Source: Micavibrio aeruginosavorus EPB
Lineage (GTDB): Bacteria; Pseudomonadota; Alphaproteobacteria; Micavibrionales; Micavibrionaceae
DNA: 64,000 nucleotides
NCBI RefSeq assembly: GCF_000348745.1
Contig: NC_020812.1
Coordinates: 591,378 to 655,377, forward strand
Direction of reading: 5' to 3'
Under the pieces are notes generated by a model, which was given only the letters and a program-made list of their open reading frames with translations, did not search any database and had not been told where the DNA came from. Positions 39,056 to 48,271 of the stretch are shown here, in pieces. The first letter of the stretch is position 1. Each line of letters begins with the position of its first letter. The translations under genes and the position numbers were made by a program.

Positions 39056-39736
39056 TTATTCTTCGGTCCGTTCGGCCAGGACGTAGCCCAGCCCGCGCAG
39101 TGTCGCAATTTGTACATCGGCACCTGCATCGTCCAGTTTTTTACGCAGGCGATGCACCAGAACCTCGATCGAATTTGATGACCCTTGTTCGCCGTAACTG
39201 TACAGACGGCTTTCAATCAGCTCTTTGCTGACAACCTTGCCGTTGTTCCGCATCAATTGTTCCAGCAAGTCAATTTCGCGGCGGGTCAGTTTCATAGGGG
39301 AATTGATCACGCTGGCCGTATGGGCGTTGGTGTCCAGCGCCAGATTGCCCACGGTGATCACCGCGTCCAAGGCTTGCGCCGGGCGGCGGAGCAGAGCCCG
39401 CACGCGGGCGGTCAATTCCGGCATTTCAAACGGTTTGGGCAAATAATCATCCGCGCCCAAATCCAACCCCTTAACCTTATCATCCACGCCTTGGCGCGCG
39501 GTCAGAATCAGCACGGGGATGTTTTTATTGTGTTCGCGAATTTTTTTGAGAAGGGTCAAACCATCCTGATCCGGGAGGCCCAGATCAGTGATGATCAGAT
39601 CATAGCTTTGCGTGCGGACAAGGGCGAGGGCTTCATCCGCCGTGAAGGCGCAATCGCTCTCATACCCCGCCTGGTGCAGGCCAGCGGCGATGAATTGGCT
39701 TAATAATTCGTCGTCTTCGATCAATAAAAGACGCAT
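39056..39736 (-). CDS. OmpR-family response regulator without adjacent kinase
   Basis: Two-domain transcription regulator of 226 residues. The receiver domain has the acidic pocket (IEDDE), phospho-acceptor Asp51 (LIITDLGLPD), Thr79 and Lys101 (YLPKPF). The C-terminal winged helix has VLVHRLRKKLDDAG as recognition region and ends ATLRGLGYVL. It most resembles the QseB/PmrA/TctD branch. No histidine kinase is encoded nearby. OmpR-type regulators bind direct repeats; one (40397-40414) lies upstream of the CBS-domain gene that precedes this one by 15 bases. Confidence 0.92.
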   Translation of the reverse strand: MRLLLIEDDELLSQFIAAGLHQAGYESDCAFTADEALALVRTQSYDLIITDLGLPDQDGLTLLKKIREHNKNIPVLILTARQGVDDKVKGLDLGADDYLPKPFEMPELTARVRALLRRPAQALDAVITVGNLALDTNAHTASVINSPMKLTRREIDLLEQLMRNNGKVVSKELIESRLYSYGEQGSSNSIEVLVHRLRKKLDDAGADVQIATLRGLGYVLAERTEE

Positions 39737-39751
39737 GGATCTTTCTTACTA

Positions 39752-40246
39752 TCATGGGCGCGCCCCACCCATCGCACTGCCATCGTCGGGGGAGAAGAAA
39801 GAAAATCCAATCTTCTTCCGCATGGCATTCAATTCGCGCGACAGTTCCAGACGCAAAATATCATCAGAAACCAATCCCAAAAACCGACCGTTTTGTTCGA
39901 CCGGTATATAGGGAAATCCATTCTGGCATACTGTTTGGAAAACGTCACGGCACGATTGTTCGGCATCCACAGGGGTGGGGGCGGTGTTCATGACCTCGTC
40001 CAACGGGGTTTTTTCCGCCTCTTTCCCACTGCGCAGGACATTGCCGAGATAGCTGGCATAGGTAAAAATACCCACCAGATCGCCACGGTCCATTACCGCT
40101 ACATATTGGGTTTTATAGCGGTACATCAAATCCAGCGCATCCGCGGCAGAGGCATTGTGCTCTATCCTTGGGGTTATGCTGCTCCGGACTAATTTGCCAA
40201 CGGCTTTGCCGGGGCGGGTATTGGAAGAAGGGGGCATCTTGGACAT
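39752..40246 (-). CDS. CBS-domain pair protein
   Basis: Protein of 164 residues with two CBS motifs. The first is around SSITPRIEHNASAADALDLM with YVAVMDRGDLVGIFTYASYL; the second around PVDAEQSCRDVFQTVCQNGF with YIPVEQNGRFLGLVSDDIL. CBS pairs bind adenosine derivatives and act as sensors. It lies 15 bases upstream of the response regulator in the same operon, so it may report energy state to it; that link is inference. Confidence 0.85.
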   Translation of the reverse strand: MSKMPPSSNTRPGKAVGKLVRSSITPRIEHNASAADALDLMYRYKTQYVAVMDRGDLVGIFTYASYLGNVLRSGKEAEKTPLDEVMNTAPTPVDAEQSCRDVFQTVCQNGFPYIPVEQNGRFLGLVSDDILRLELSRELNAMRKKIGFSFFSPDDGSAMGGARP

Positions 40247-40396
40247 TTAAAGTCTCCTGTTTTTCAATGAATTAAGGTTTTTTCCAACACCTTTTTCATA
40301 ATCTTTTATTTCCTTTATGATGCGGTGCCGAACTTACGGACGACTTACCGCCTTCGAAAAACAGGATTTTTTGAAAATATTTCCATAAAAATAATT

Positions 40397-40414
40397 CTGT
40401 CAGTTTTCTGTCAG
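40397..40414 (+). promoter_or_regulatory. Pho-box-like direct repeat
   Basis: CTGTCAG, four bases, CTGTCAG: two identical heptamers with an 11-base period. The PhoB box consensus is CTGTCAT repeated with the same 11-base period. It reads towards the small-RNA candidate, about 40 bases ahead of its first hairpin, and is about 150 bases from the divergent CBS-regulator operon. Confidence 0.5.
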
Positions 40415-40454
40415 CTTGATCGGCGAAACTGAACATACGGTCGGATTGCCAAAT

Positions 40455-40572
40455 ACCTGTAGCGCCGCCAACCGCCCCCTCTCTCCTCGGTGGCTTACAG
40501 GTTAAACTCCGACCCCCACACTACCTGCACACACGTCTAAGCCCGGATCAGCCCCCCTGATCCGGGCTTCCT
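40455..40572 (+). ncRNA. Candidate small RNA with a CU-rich loop
   Basis: The 345-base gap 40247-40591 has no gene but holds two strong plus-strand structures. First, ACCTGTA/TACAGGT plus GCCGCC/GGTGGC (40455-40502) encloses a pyrimidine loop with CCCCCTCTCTCCTC, which can pair with ribosome binding sites. Second, a perfect 13-base stem AAGCCCGGATCAG/CTGATCCGGGCTT (40539-40569) has a C5 loop and a trailing CCTTCTTTCC, like a terminator. This design matches alphaproteobacterial anti-Shine-Dalgarno small RNAs in general form. I cannot name a family. The second hairpin lies 23 bases past the aminopeptidase stop codon but has no T-run in that direction. Confidence 0.55.
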
Positions 40573-40591
40573 TCTTTCCGGTGTGGTTTGG

Positions 40592-42070
40592 TTACAATTT
40601 CGGATCGTAATTTTTCCAGTATGCCGGGCGATCTTTGCGCGGGATCGCGGCCCAGCCACGGTTGAGGACGTCATATTGCGGATCGATCCACAATCCGTTG
40701 TCCATCACCTTGCGCCCGTCGAGATAGATGATGCCATCTTTCCCATACAGCATCGTGGTGATGTCCCAGTGCAGTTTACTGCGCCCGCCATTATCGACCT
40801 TGACCGTCACGCCCTGGTATTCGGTGTAGGAATAGGGACGGCCAAGCGCCAGATGGAATGACCCGCCGATTTTTTCGACCAACAGGCCATTGGCCACATG
40901 CTGTTTCAAATGCGGGTTTGTGCCAATGCCCAATTCCCCGACAAATCGCGCGCCATCATCCATCTCAACCGCGCGTTTAAAGGCTTCAAGCCCGGCCTTT
41001 GCGTCATATTTGACCAATTCACCATTTTTAAATTCCATGGTCAGGTCTTCGATCAACGCGCCGCCATGGGAAAATTTCCCCTTGGCCACCACGATGCCGT
41101 TGACACTGTCCTTGCGCGGAGCGCTGAAAATTTCCGACCCCGGTACGTTCTTGGCGATCAGGCTGTTGCAGAACGTGAAATGCGAACCGTCATTGTCCAC
41201 CAATTCCATCGACACATCGGTGCCATCATTGTTGGTGATGCGGACATGCGTGGCGGTGTTAAATTCCTGGATCAGTTTTAAATGCGCGTCACTGATCGCA
41301 TCCCACGGCTGGTCACACATTTCGAAGAACAATTTGATGTAATCATTGTATGCGATGCCATCAATTTTTGAATCGTTTTCGGTGGGAATACAGGTCAACG
41401 TATAAAACACTTCGCCCGTTCCGGCCTTTTGGAAGAAGGGGGCGGTATCATGATCATAGATCTTGGCCTTGTCCGGGTTGGCGTGAACGATTTTTCGGTT
41501 CGGGGTGTTGGCGCGCACAATCATGCTTTTATTCACGCCGCCCACCATGCGCATATAATCGGCGGCCAAGGCCTTTACGCCATCGGGCGTGGCATGATTC
41601 AGCACCAGGGAATGAAAATCGCTGTCCTGGAAATAAACGCTGAACGGCACCTTGTCGCGCAGGCACCATTGCACCAGATAGGGACCAATGGCGCGCGACG
41701 TATCGCCCAAGCGCATGGTCACCACATCATGGTTTCCGGGCTTGCCGTTATACAGTTTTTTGGCCAGGGACAGGTTCAGCTTGTCTTCCACCGGCGGCGC
41801 GGTAAAGGCGGACCATCCACCTTGTGCCATGTCCTTCAAATCCGCGCGGAAGGATGATTCATGTTCCAGCCCAGCCACAACGATATAGGCCAGCCGTTGC
41901 ATGTCGCTGAGCGTGGCCAGCAGGGCGTCGGTATCGGCGCGTTTGTAACTCTGGTCGATCCTGGGCAACAGGGCCTCGGCTTCGGCTTTCCACAATGACG
42001 ATCCCTTGGCCAGACCTTTGATGGTTTTGACCTGGTCTTTGTAATACGGGCCCAGCGACTGGATTTTCAT
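40592..42070 (-). CDS. M29-family (AmpS/PepS-type) aminopeptidase
   Basis: Metal-dependent cytoplasmic aminopeptidase of 492 residues. Signs of peptidase family M29 are NVPGSEIFSAPRKDSVNGIV, GELGIGTNPHLKQHV and GGSFHLALGRPYSY, with a C-terminal KVMDNGLW segment. They supply the acidic and histidine ligands for two metal ions. At 492 residues it is longer than the roughly 410 typical of AmpS, through N-terminal and C-terminal extensions. Divergent from uvrB. Confidence 0.85.
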   Translation of the reverse strand: MKIQSLGPYYKDQVKTIKGLAKGSSLWKAEAEALLPRIDQSYKRADTDALLATLSDMQRLAYIVVAGLEHESSFRADLKDMAQGGWSAFTAPPVEDKLNLSLAKKLYNGKPGNHDVVTMRLGDTSRAIGPYLVQWCLRDKVPFSVYFQDSDFHSLVLNHATPDGVKALAADYMRMVGGVNKSMIVRANTPNRKIVHANPDKAKIYDHDTAPFFQKAGTGEVFYTLTCIPTENDSKIDGIAYNDYIKLFFEMCDQPWDAISDAHLKLIQEFNTATHVRITNNDGTDVSMELVDNDGSHFTFCNSLIAKNVPGSEIFSAPRKDSVNGIVVAKGKFSHGGALIEDLTMEFKNGELVKYDAKAGLEAFKRAVEMDDGARFVGELGIGTNPHLKQHVANGLLVEKIGGSFHLALGRPYSYTEYQGVTVKVDNGGRSKLHWDITTMLYGKDGIIYLDGRKVMDNGLWIDPQYDVLNRGWAAIPRKDRPAYWKNYDPKL

Positions 42071-42186
42071 GGTGAATAAACTCCCTTACATATCTGGGGG
42101 GATTTTAGGCGGTTTTTGACCGTCCGTGCAAATGGCGAAAAAACAGATCTGTTTCATTTGAGTTTCTGCTTTGTTCCCCCTATATA

Positions 42187-44244
42187 ATGCGTATGACCAA
42201 ATCAGCCCCAACCACCCCCGATTCGCCCCCCGGCCCGGATTTTGTCCGGCCCTTCAAAATCGTGTCCGATTACAAACCGGCGGGGGACCAGCCGACGGCG
42301 ATTGCCGAACTGGTCGCCGGAATCAATAATGGTGTGACGGATCAGGTGTTGTTGGGCGTGACCGGTTCGGGCAAGACCTTTACCATGGCCCATGTGATCG
42401 AGGCGACGCAGCGCCCGGCGCTGATCCTGGCACCCAACAAAACGCTAGCGGCGCAATTGTATGGGGAAATGCGGTCCTTCTTTCCCGAAAACGCGGTGGA
42501 ATATTTCGTATCCTATTACGATTATTACCAACCCGAAGCCTATGTGCCGCGGACCGATACATTCATTGAAAAAGATTCGTCAATCAACGAACAGATTGAC
42601 CGCATGCGCCACGCCGCCACCCGCGCGATTTTTGAACGGCGCGACTGCATCATCGTGGCGTCGGTATCCTGTATCTACGGTATCGGGTCCAAGGAAGATT
42701 ATCAGGCGATGATCGTCGACCTGAAAAAAGGCGACCAGATCAATCGTCAGGAATTGATCCAGCAATTGATCGCCCTGCAATATAAGCGCAATGATCTGGC
42801 CTTTGAACGCGGCACGTTCCGTGTGCGCGGCGATACGGTGGAATTGTTCCCGGCGCACTATGAGGATAAAGCGTGGCGGTTCTCCCTGTTCGGGGATGAA
42901 TTGGAAAACGTCACGGAATTTGATCCGTTGACGGGGGAAAAATTCCTGACGCTGAACGCCGTGCGCGTTTACGCCAACAGCCACTACATCACCCCCGGCC
43001 CGACGATGGAACAGGCCATTCGTAACATCAAAGCGGACCTGAAAATCCGTCTGGCCGAATTCCGGGAACAGGGCAAGTTGTTGGAAGCCCAACGTCTGGA
43101 GCAACGCACGCAATTCGACCTGGAAATGCTGGCCGCCACGGGCATGTGCGCGGGCATTGAAAACTATTCCCGGTATTTAACGGGCCGCGCCCCGGGCGAA
43201 GCCCCGCCGACCTTGTTCGAATATTTGCCCAAAGATGCGTTGATCTTCCTGGATGAAAGCCACGTCATGGTGCCACAAATCGGCGGCATGTATAACGGCG
43301 ACCGCGCGCGGAAAACGACCTTGTCCGAATACGGGTTCCGCCTGCCATCCGCCATGGATAACCGCCCGTTGAAATTCGATGAATGGAACGCCATGCGCGG
43401 GCAAACCATTTTCGTCTCCGCCACCCCCGGTCCATGGGAATTGGAACAGACCCAGGGTGTGTTCTCCGAACAGGTGGTCCGCCCCACGGGCTTGACCGAT
43501 CCGCCAGTTGAAATCCGCCCCACCACGCATCAGGTTGATGATCTGATGGGCGAATGCAAGCGCGTCGTGGCCAAGGGTGGGCGCGCGCTGGTGACGACGC
43601 TGACCAAGAAAATGGCCGAGGACCTGACCGAGTATCTGGCCGAAAACGGATTGAAGGTGCGTTACCTGCACAGCGATGTTGACACGCTGGAACGCATCGA
43701 AATTATCCGCGATTTACGTTTGGGCGCGTTTGATATTCTGGTGGGCATCAACCTGCTGCGTGAGGGATTGGATATTCCTGAATGCCATCTGGTCGCCATT
43801 CTGGATGCGGATAAAGAAGGCTTCCTGCGCTCCCGTACATCGCTGATCCAGACCATTGGCCGCGCCGCCCGAAACGTGGATGGCAAGGCGGTTTTGTACG
43901 CTGACCGCATGACCAAATCGATGCAGGCCGCGATCGACGAAACCGACCGCCGCCGCGAAAAACAAAAACTGTACAACGCCGAACACGGCATCACCCCGGA
44001 ATCGGTGCGCAAGGCGATTGGCGATATTCTGGACAGCGTTTATGAACGCGGCGACCATGTCACGGTCAAACGCACCGATGTCGATGGCGAAGAACTCTCA
44101 TCTCCCGCCGCCATCGCCAAGAAAATCAAAATGCTCGAAGAAAAAATGCGCACGGCCGCCTCCAACCTCGAATTCGAAGAAGCCGCCAAACTCCGCGACC
44201 ATATCCGTAAGCTGGAAGCGATGGATCTGGCGGTGCGGGGGTAA
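42187..44244 (+). CDS. uvrB: Excinuclease ABC subunit B
   Basis: Damage-verifying helicase-like subunit of nucleotide excision repair. It has 685 residues with Walker [12 protein letters not shown], the beta-hairpin region [20 protein letters not shown], the DESH box [12 protein letters not shown], helicase motif VI region [12 protein letters not shown], and a C-terminal UVR motif ([17 protein letters not shown]) for UvrC contact. Two close ATGs (42187, 42193) are possible starts. Confidence 0.97.
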   Translation: MRMTKSAPTTPDSPPGPDFVRPFKIVSDYKPAGDQPTAIAELVAGINNGVTDQVLLGVTGSGKTFTMAHVIEATQRPALILAPNKTLAAQLYGEMRSFFPENAVEYFVSYYDYYQPEAYVPRTDTFIEKDSSINEQIDRMRHAATRAIFERRDCIIVASVSCIYGIGSKEDYQAMIVDLKKGDQINRQELIQQLIALQYKRNDLAFERGTFRVRGDTVELFPAHYEDKAWRFSLFGDELENVTEFDPLTGEKFLTLNAVRVYANSHYITPGPTMEQAIRNIKADLKIRLAEFREQGKLLEAQRLEQRTQFDLEMLAATGMCAGIENYSRYLTGRAPGEAPPTLFEYLPKDALIFLDESHVMVPQIGGMYNGDRARKTTLSEYGFRLPSAMDNRPLKFDEWNAMRGQTIFVSATPGPWELEQTQGVFSEQVVRPTGLTDPPVEIRPTTHQVDDLMGECKRVVAKGGRALVTTLTKKMAEDLTEYLAENGLKVRYLHSDVDTLERIEIIRDLRLGAFDILVGINLLREGLDIPECHLVAILDADKEGFLRSRTSLIQTIGRAARNVDGKAVLYADRMTKSMQAAIDETDRRREKQKLYNAEHGITPESVRKAIGDILDSVYERGDHVTVKRTDVDGEELSSPAAIAKKIKMLEEKMRTAASNLEFEEAAKLRDHIRKLEAMDLAVRG

Positions 44245-44256
44245 GGCCAAAAATCA

Positions 44257-44286
44257 AAAGACCCCCCGCGTTTGCGGGAGGTCTTT
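44257..44286. terminator. Bidirectional terminator between uvrB and the SIMPL gene
   Basis: Interrupted stem AAAGACC-CCCGC with GCGGG-GGTCTTT around GTTT, with A/T runs on both sides, between convergent genes. Confidence 0.75.
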
Positions 44287-44314
44287 AAAAAGACGATTTA
44301 TGTCAATGGCGCCC

Positions 44315-45058
44315 TTATTTCAGCAAAGCCCGCGCCGTAACGGTCAGGGTGATTTCGCTCATCCCTGGTTCGGCGGTGGGGGCGGCGCCTTTTTCCATCA
44401 TGCCGTCCGATGCCATGGCCCGCATCATCATCGGCTGCGGATAGGATGGCATGGCGGAATCGACGCTGACTTCGACCAATTCAACTTTGGTTTTGCCCAG
44501 GGCTTTGCCCGCGCGGTCGGCTTTGGTCTGCACCTTGGCCAACGCGGCTTCCATCAATGAATCGCGGGCGGTTTCGGTGGCCTCGGGGGACAGGGTGTAA
44601 TTCAACCCACCCATGACCAAACCTATCGCTTGCAATTCACCGGCCAGTTCCAGCAGGGCTTGCGGGTTTTTGCCGCTGATCGTGATGCCCTGGCTGCCGC
44701 GCCATTTTTGTTCTTTCTTCGGCGTGACGCCTTTTTCAACCGGCTGCGGGTTCGGGTCGTACGGGTACACGTAATAACCGTCGGTGGATGTTTTGACATC
44801 GGTGACGGCCTTGGATTTTTCAACCGCGTTTTTCATGATCGTGTTGATTTCGTTTTGCAGGATGGCGGGATCGGTGCCCTCCATCTCCACGCGCAAATTG
44901 GCGATCAACAAATCCTGTTGCACTTCGACACGTTCGGTGGCGGCGACATTCAACAATGTTTCCCCGGCGGCGGGCAAGCGCGTGGCATCCTGTGCGAAGG
45001 CGGCGGGCGTGAAGGTGAATGTGGCCAGGGCCAGAGCGGGAAGAATGAAAGCGCGCAT
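44315..45058 (-). CDS. Secreted SIMPL-domain (DUF541) protein
   Basis: Protein of 247 residues with a signal peptide (MRAFILPALALATFTFTPAAFAQ). The mature part starts with LLNVAATERVEVQQDLLIANLRVE and has the GITISGKNPQALLELAGELQA and AALAKVQTKADRAGKALG pattern of the SIMPL/DUF541 family of periplasmic proteins (YggE-like), linked to oxidative stress responses in some species. A convergent terminator follows the stop. Confidence 0.85.
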   Translation of the reverse strand: MRAFILPALALATFTFTPAAFAQDATRLPAAGETLLNVAATERVEVQQDLLIANLRVEMEGTDPAILQNEINTIMKNAVEKSKAVTDVKTSTDGYYVYPYDPNPQPVEKGVTPKKEQKWRGSQGITISGKNPQALLELAGELQAIGLVMGGLNYTLSPEATETARDSLMEAALAKVQTKADRAGKALGKTKVELVEVSVDSAMPSYPQPMMMRAMASDGMMEKGAAPTAEPGMSEITLTVTARALLK

Positions 45059-45211
45059 ACGGGGTATCCTTGGTTGGTGTTGAAAGGCATAGAAATGATA
45101 GAAGCATTTCAGCCGGAGAAAAGGGCTTTTTTAAGACTTTCAATACGATAGCACCTATCCTCTTGAATATAGAGGGAAAGAGCGCATTCTTATTGGGGTC
45201 AGGAGCCCCAC

Positions 45212-45841
45212 ATGACCCGATCATTCTTCGCCCTTATTGTCACCGCGTTGATCCTTGTATCCTGTGCGCCCACCACGCGCACAGTGGGGTCCAGCTTTAC
45301 CGACCCGGGATTTAAACCGGGCAGTGTCCACAGCATGGTGGTGCAGGTGAAAACTGATGATCTGGGTGAGCGTCAGGCGTTGGAGGGATCGGCGGTCGCG
45401 GCGTTGACGTCATCGGGCATATCGGCGGGACGGTCGATTGATTTATTGCCACCCACGCGTGATATCGGCGACGCCGCCAGCAAACGCAAAATCATGAACA
45501 GCGGCACCGATGCGGTTTTGGTGATTACACCCAAGCAGAAGAAGGTGGTGGAGGAGTATATCCCGCCCAGCTATTATCCCGGCCATCGTCGGTATTCCCG
45601 GTATCACAGCGGGTATGGCGATTTTTACAATGTCCCCGGCGTGATCGATGGGGGGTATTTTATCCGCGAACCTGTCGCCGCGTATGATGCAACCCTGTAC
45701 GCCCTGCCGCATTACCGCACGCTTTGGACCGGGCAATTCACCATTCGCGGGTCCACCGGGGCCGATTTTAATGCGCTGGCGGGGCGGTTTGGGCCGGAAC
45801 TGGTCAAACGCATGGGGGGCGACGGTATTCTGGTGCCCTAG
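45212..45841 (+). CDS. Putative lipoprotein
   Basis: Protein of 209 residues with a lipoprotein signal peptide, hydrophobic core then LVSCAPTT (lipobox Cys at about residue 18). The mature part has a Tyr/Pro/Arg-rich stretch (PPSYYPGHRRYSRYHSGYGD) and ends RGSTGADFNALAGRFGPEL. Residues around MVVQVKTDDLGERQALEGSA resemble envelope lipoproteins of the DUF4136 sort, without certainty. It lies 76 bases before murQ on the same strand. Confidence 0.7.
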   Translation: MTRSFFALIVTALILVSCAPTTRTVGSSFTDPGFKPGSVHSMVVQVKTDDLGERQALEGSAVAALTSSGISAGRSIDLLPPTRDIGDAASKRKIMNSGTDAVLVITPKQKKVVEEYIPPSYYPGHRRYSRYHSGYGDFYNVPGVIDGGYFIREPVAAYDATLYALPHYRTLWTGQFTIRGSTGADFNALAGRFGPELVKRMGGDGILVP

Positions 45842-45917
45842 GTGCCTTGCACCATCCGGTTTGAATTGTTTATGATGACGGGGTCATCTGAACCCGTTGC
45901 CAAAGCGATTCCCTGCC

Positions 45918-46859
45918 ATGACGTCGAAAAAAACCGAAGACAGCCCATCCTTGCCCGCAACCGAGGCCTTTGACCCGCGTTTTGCGGGGATTGATCACCT
46001 TCCGGTCACGGACGCGTTGCAGATGCAGCTCCAGGCGCAGGCCGAAGCGATCAAAGCGGTGGACGCCGCCATCCCCGATATTGATAAGGCCGTAAAGGCC
46101 GCGACCGAAGCGCTGCGGACCAATCCGCGCGGGCGGTTGGTGTATGTCGGGGCGGGCACATCGGGCCGCATCGGCATTCAGGATGGCAGTGAACTGACCC
46201 CCACATTCAACTGGCCGACCGATCGTGTGGCCTATGTCATGGCGGGCGGGTTGAAGGCGGTATTGAAAGCGGTCGAACGCGCGGAGGATAATACACGCCG
46301 CGCCGAAGTGGCGATTATCCGTCTGAAGGTCAAACCCGGTGATGTCGTCATCGGCATGGCAGCCAGCGGCACGACGCCATTCACCATCGCGGCGTTGAAA
46401 CGCGCGCGCATGTTGGGTGCCACAACGATCGGCATCGCCAACAGCGAAAATGCCCCGTTGCTGGACGCGGCGGAATTTTCCATCTGCCTGAACACGGGGG
46501 CCGAGGCGATTGCCGGGTCCACTCGGATGAAGGCCGGCACCGCGCAGAAAATCACCCTGAATATGATTTCCACGCAAATCATGATCGGCCTGAACCACGT
46601 TTATGACGGGTTGATGGTGGATATGCGCGCGACCAACGACAAATTGATGAAACGCGCCGCCCGCATGGTGCGCCATGTGACGGGATGCAACGCGAAAGAA
46701 GCCGAAATGGCCTTGAACGCGGTGCAGGGGCGGGTGAAGCCCGCGATCCTCGTCGCGCTGGGGGCTGGTGTCACATCGGCCCATGCGGCGTTGGAGCATA
46801 ATGACGATAATTTGCGTGCGGCCATTCGCGCGCTGAATTTATCACCGCCGAAACCGTGA
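45918..46859 (+). CDS. murQ: N-acetylmuramic acid 6-phosphate etherase
   Basis: SIS-fold enzyme that removes the lactyl ether from MurNAc-6-phosphate, giving GlcNAc-6-phosphate in cell-wall recycling. It has 313 residues with LVYVGAGTSGRIGIQDGSEL, VVIGMAASGTTPFT and the signature IAGSTRMKAGTAQKI. I chose ATG 45918 (MTSKKTEDSP); the longer frame from a TTG at 45897 is unlikely. A terminator follows. No phosphotransferase transporter for MurNAc is nearby, so anhydro-MurNAc recycling is the likely route. Confidence 0.93.
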   Translation: MTSKKTEDSPSLPATEAFDPRFAGIDHLPVTDALQMQLQAQAEAIKAVDAAIPDIDKAVKAATEALRTNPRGRLVYVGAGTSGRIGIQDGSELTPTFNWPTDRVAYVMAGGLKAVLKAVERAEDNTRRAEVAIIRLKVKPGDVVIGMAASGTTPFTIAALKRARMLGATTIGIANSENAPLLDAAEFSICLNTGAEAIAGSTRMKAGTAQKITLNMISTQIMIGLNHVYDGLMVDMRATNDKLMKRAARMVRHVTGCNAKEAEMALNAVQGRVKPAILVALGAGVTSAHAALEHNDDNLRAAIRALNLSPPKP

Positions 46860-46865
46860 GTGTTT

Positions 46866-46885
46866 ATTCGTGTCCATTCGTGGTT
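46866..46885 (+). repeat. CACGAAT-type repeat, left copy
   Basis: ATTCGTGTCCATTCGTGGTT. An exact reverse complement of these 20 bases lies at 47443-47462, so the two copies flank the ohr gene and its terminator as inverted repeats. Confidence 0.8.
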
Positions 46886-46894
46886 CATGAATAA

Positions 46895-46922
46895 AAAAGC
46901 CCCGGTTTAAACCGGGGCTTTG
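46895..46922. terminator. Bidirectional terminator between murQ and ohr
   Basis: Palindromic stem AAAGCCCCGGTTT with AAACCGGGGCTTT and A/T runs on both sides, serving convergent genes. Confidence 0.85.
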
Positions 46923-46944
46923 TGTTTGTTCGATCTTGTGTTGT

Positions 46945-47367
46945 TTATACGACCGTCAGCGTCACATCAATATTTCCGCGTGTCGCGTTGGAATATGGGC
47001 AAACAGTATGCGCCTTGGCGACCAGAGCCTCGGCCACCGCGCGGTCCATGCCGGGCAGGGAGATTTTCAATTCAACCTGCAACCCAAATCCACCCGGAAT
47101 GGTGCCAATGCCAACATGGCCGGTGATGGATGTATCGGCGGGGACGTCAATTTTGTCTTGGCCTGCAACAAATTTCATTGCACCCAGGAAGCATGCGGAA
47201 TACCCGGCGGCGAACATTTGTTCCGGGTTTACACCCGCGCCATTGCCGCCCATTTCGACGGGCTTGGCCAGCGTGACATTCAACACACCATCCGGCGTGG
47301 ACGCCTTGCCATCCCGGCCACCGGTTGCGGTTGCGACAGCGGTATAAAGCAGTTTTTCGATAGCCAT
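46945..47367 (-). CDS. ohr: Organic hydroperoxide resistance protein (Ohr/OsmC family)
   Basis: Thiol peroxidase of 140 residues that reduces organic hydroperoxides with lipoyl-bound dihydrolipoamide as reductant. The catalytic pair is Cys59 (FAAGYSACFLGAM) and Cys123 (AHTVCPYSNATRG). The start MAIEKLLYTAVATATGGRDG is typical. The usual OhrR regulator is not adjacent. The gene is framed by 20-base inverted repeats (46866-46885 and 47443-47462). Confidence 0.93.
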   Translation of the reverse strand: MAIEKLLYTAVATATGGRDGKASTPDGVLNVTLAKPVEMGGNGAGVNPEQMFAAGYSACFLGAMKFVAGQDKIDVPADTSITGHVGIGTIPGGFGLQVELKISLPGMDRAVAEALVAKAHTVCPYSNATRGNIDVTLTVV

Positions 47368-47442
47368 GGTGTTCTCCTCTATGGTTGTAAATTCCGGGAT
47401 TGATGATGGGCCGATGGGGTGGGGGCGTCAAGAGGGGGTGTA

Positions 47443-47475
47443 AACCACGAATGGACACGAATTCACACGAATGAG
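47443..47475 (-). repeat. CACGAAT-type repeat, right copy
   Basis: AACCACGAATGGACACGAAT is the reverse complement of 46866-46885, followed by one more CACACGAATG unit. The CACGAAT heptamer thus occurs three times in a row with small changes. Confidence 0.8.
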
Positions 47476-47495
47476 ATTCGTTGGAGCCATAATGC

Positions 47496-47565
47496 CCGTC
47501 ATACCGGCGCAGGCCGGTATCCAGTGGATGGACCGTATGGACCCCGGCCTTCGCCGGGGTGACGG
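47496..47565. repeat. Palindromic repeat element, two hairpins
   Basis: A 70-base element bounded by CCGTCA and TGACGG. It holds ATACCGGC/GCCGGTAT (loop GCAG) and ACCCCGGC/GCCGGGGT (loop CTTC), joined by ATCCAGTGGATGGAC. This is the form of dispersed palindromic repeats common in alphaproteobacterial genomes. Confidence 0.75.
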
Positions 47566-47572
47566 ACAAGGA

Positions 47573-48166
47573 CTATGATGGGTTTAGTGTGTCCCAGTGA
47601 TTTTTGTACAGGGTACGGCGTGTCTTTGGCAATTTCGCAATCAAATTTTGCCATTCGTCAAATGTACCTTGATCTTTTAAAATATCGAACAGGTTCGCTG
47701 TGTCGCTATTTTTAGTGAGTGGGGTGATGTGCCGCAATTCGTTTTGATCGGTTAATGTGCCATTCAAGTAAGAAAAAACGCGCTGTATTTTCTTTAAGAA
47801 AACATGCTGCCCCAAGAGAATGTCGGCTTGAAAAAGGTCTTGTGCGGCATTGTTGAACTCGTCCGCGTTGACTGTGCTGAAGAGGGTTCGCAGGAGGTCT
47901 TTACCCTTTGCGTCTTCTTCATCGATGCGTTTTTGCAATGCATCGAGGGCCGATTGATAATCTTGTTCCGTTTTGAACCCTAAGGCCATGGTGAGCGCCG
48001 TGGTGTAATCGCGCCGCCAATCAAGCGCCTTGCTGACAATGCATTCAATTTTATCGTCACACGATTCTGCGCGTGGCGGTTCGGCGATTTCCAGTATTTT
48101 TTTGTGAATCCATGTTTTCATGGAATCAAGGGCAATGGTTTGCAGGCGGGTGGTTTTTCTTGCCAT
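47573..48166 (-). CDS. Hypothetical protein between palindromic repeats
   Basis: Charged, mostly helical, soluble protein of 197 residues with no recognised domain. It has coiled-coil-like stretches (YQSALDALQKRIDEEDAKGK) and basic ends. The gene looks more AT-rich than its neighbours, and palindromic elements of one family in opposite orientation lie on both sides, which suggests an acquired segment. It is separated from ohr by 205 bases and from lepA by 105 bases; both gaps are filled by repeat elements. Confidence 0.6.
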   Translation of the reverse strand: MARKTTRLQTIALDSMKTWIHKKILEIAEPPRAESCDDKIECIVSKALDWRRDYTTALTMALGFKTEQDYQSALDALQKRIDEEDAKGKDLLRTLFSTVNADEFNNAAQDLFQADILLGQHVFLKKIQRVFSYLNGTLTDQNELRHITPLTKNSDTANLFDILKDQGTFDEWQNLIAKLPKTRRTLYKNHWDTLNPS

Positions 48167-48214
48167 GGCTTTTCCCTGTTTTTTGTTTTTGTGTACGCAG
48201 GAAACATCCTATGG

Positions 48215-48271
48215 ATCCCCGCTTTCGCGGGGATGACAGAAACCTAAGCGACTACGTCGCTAAGTTTTCTG

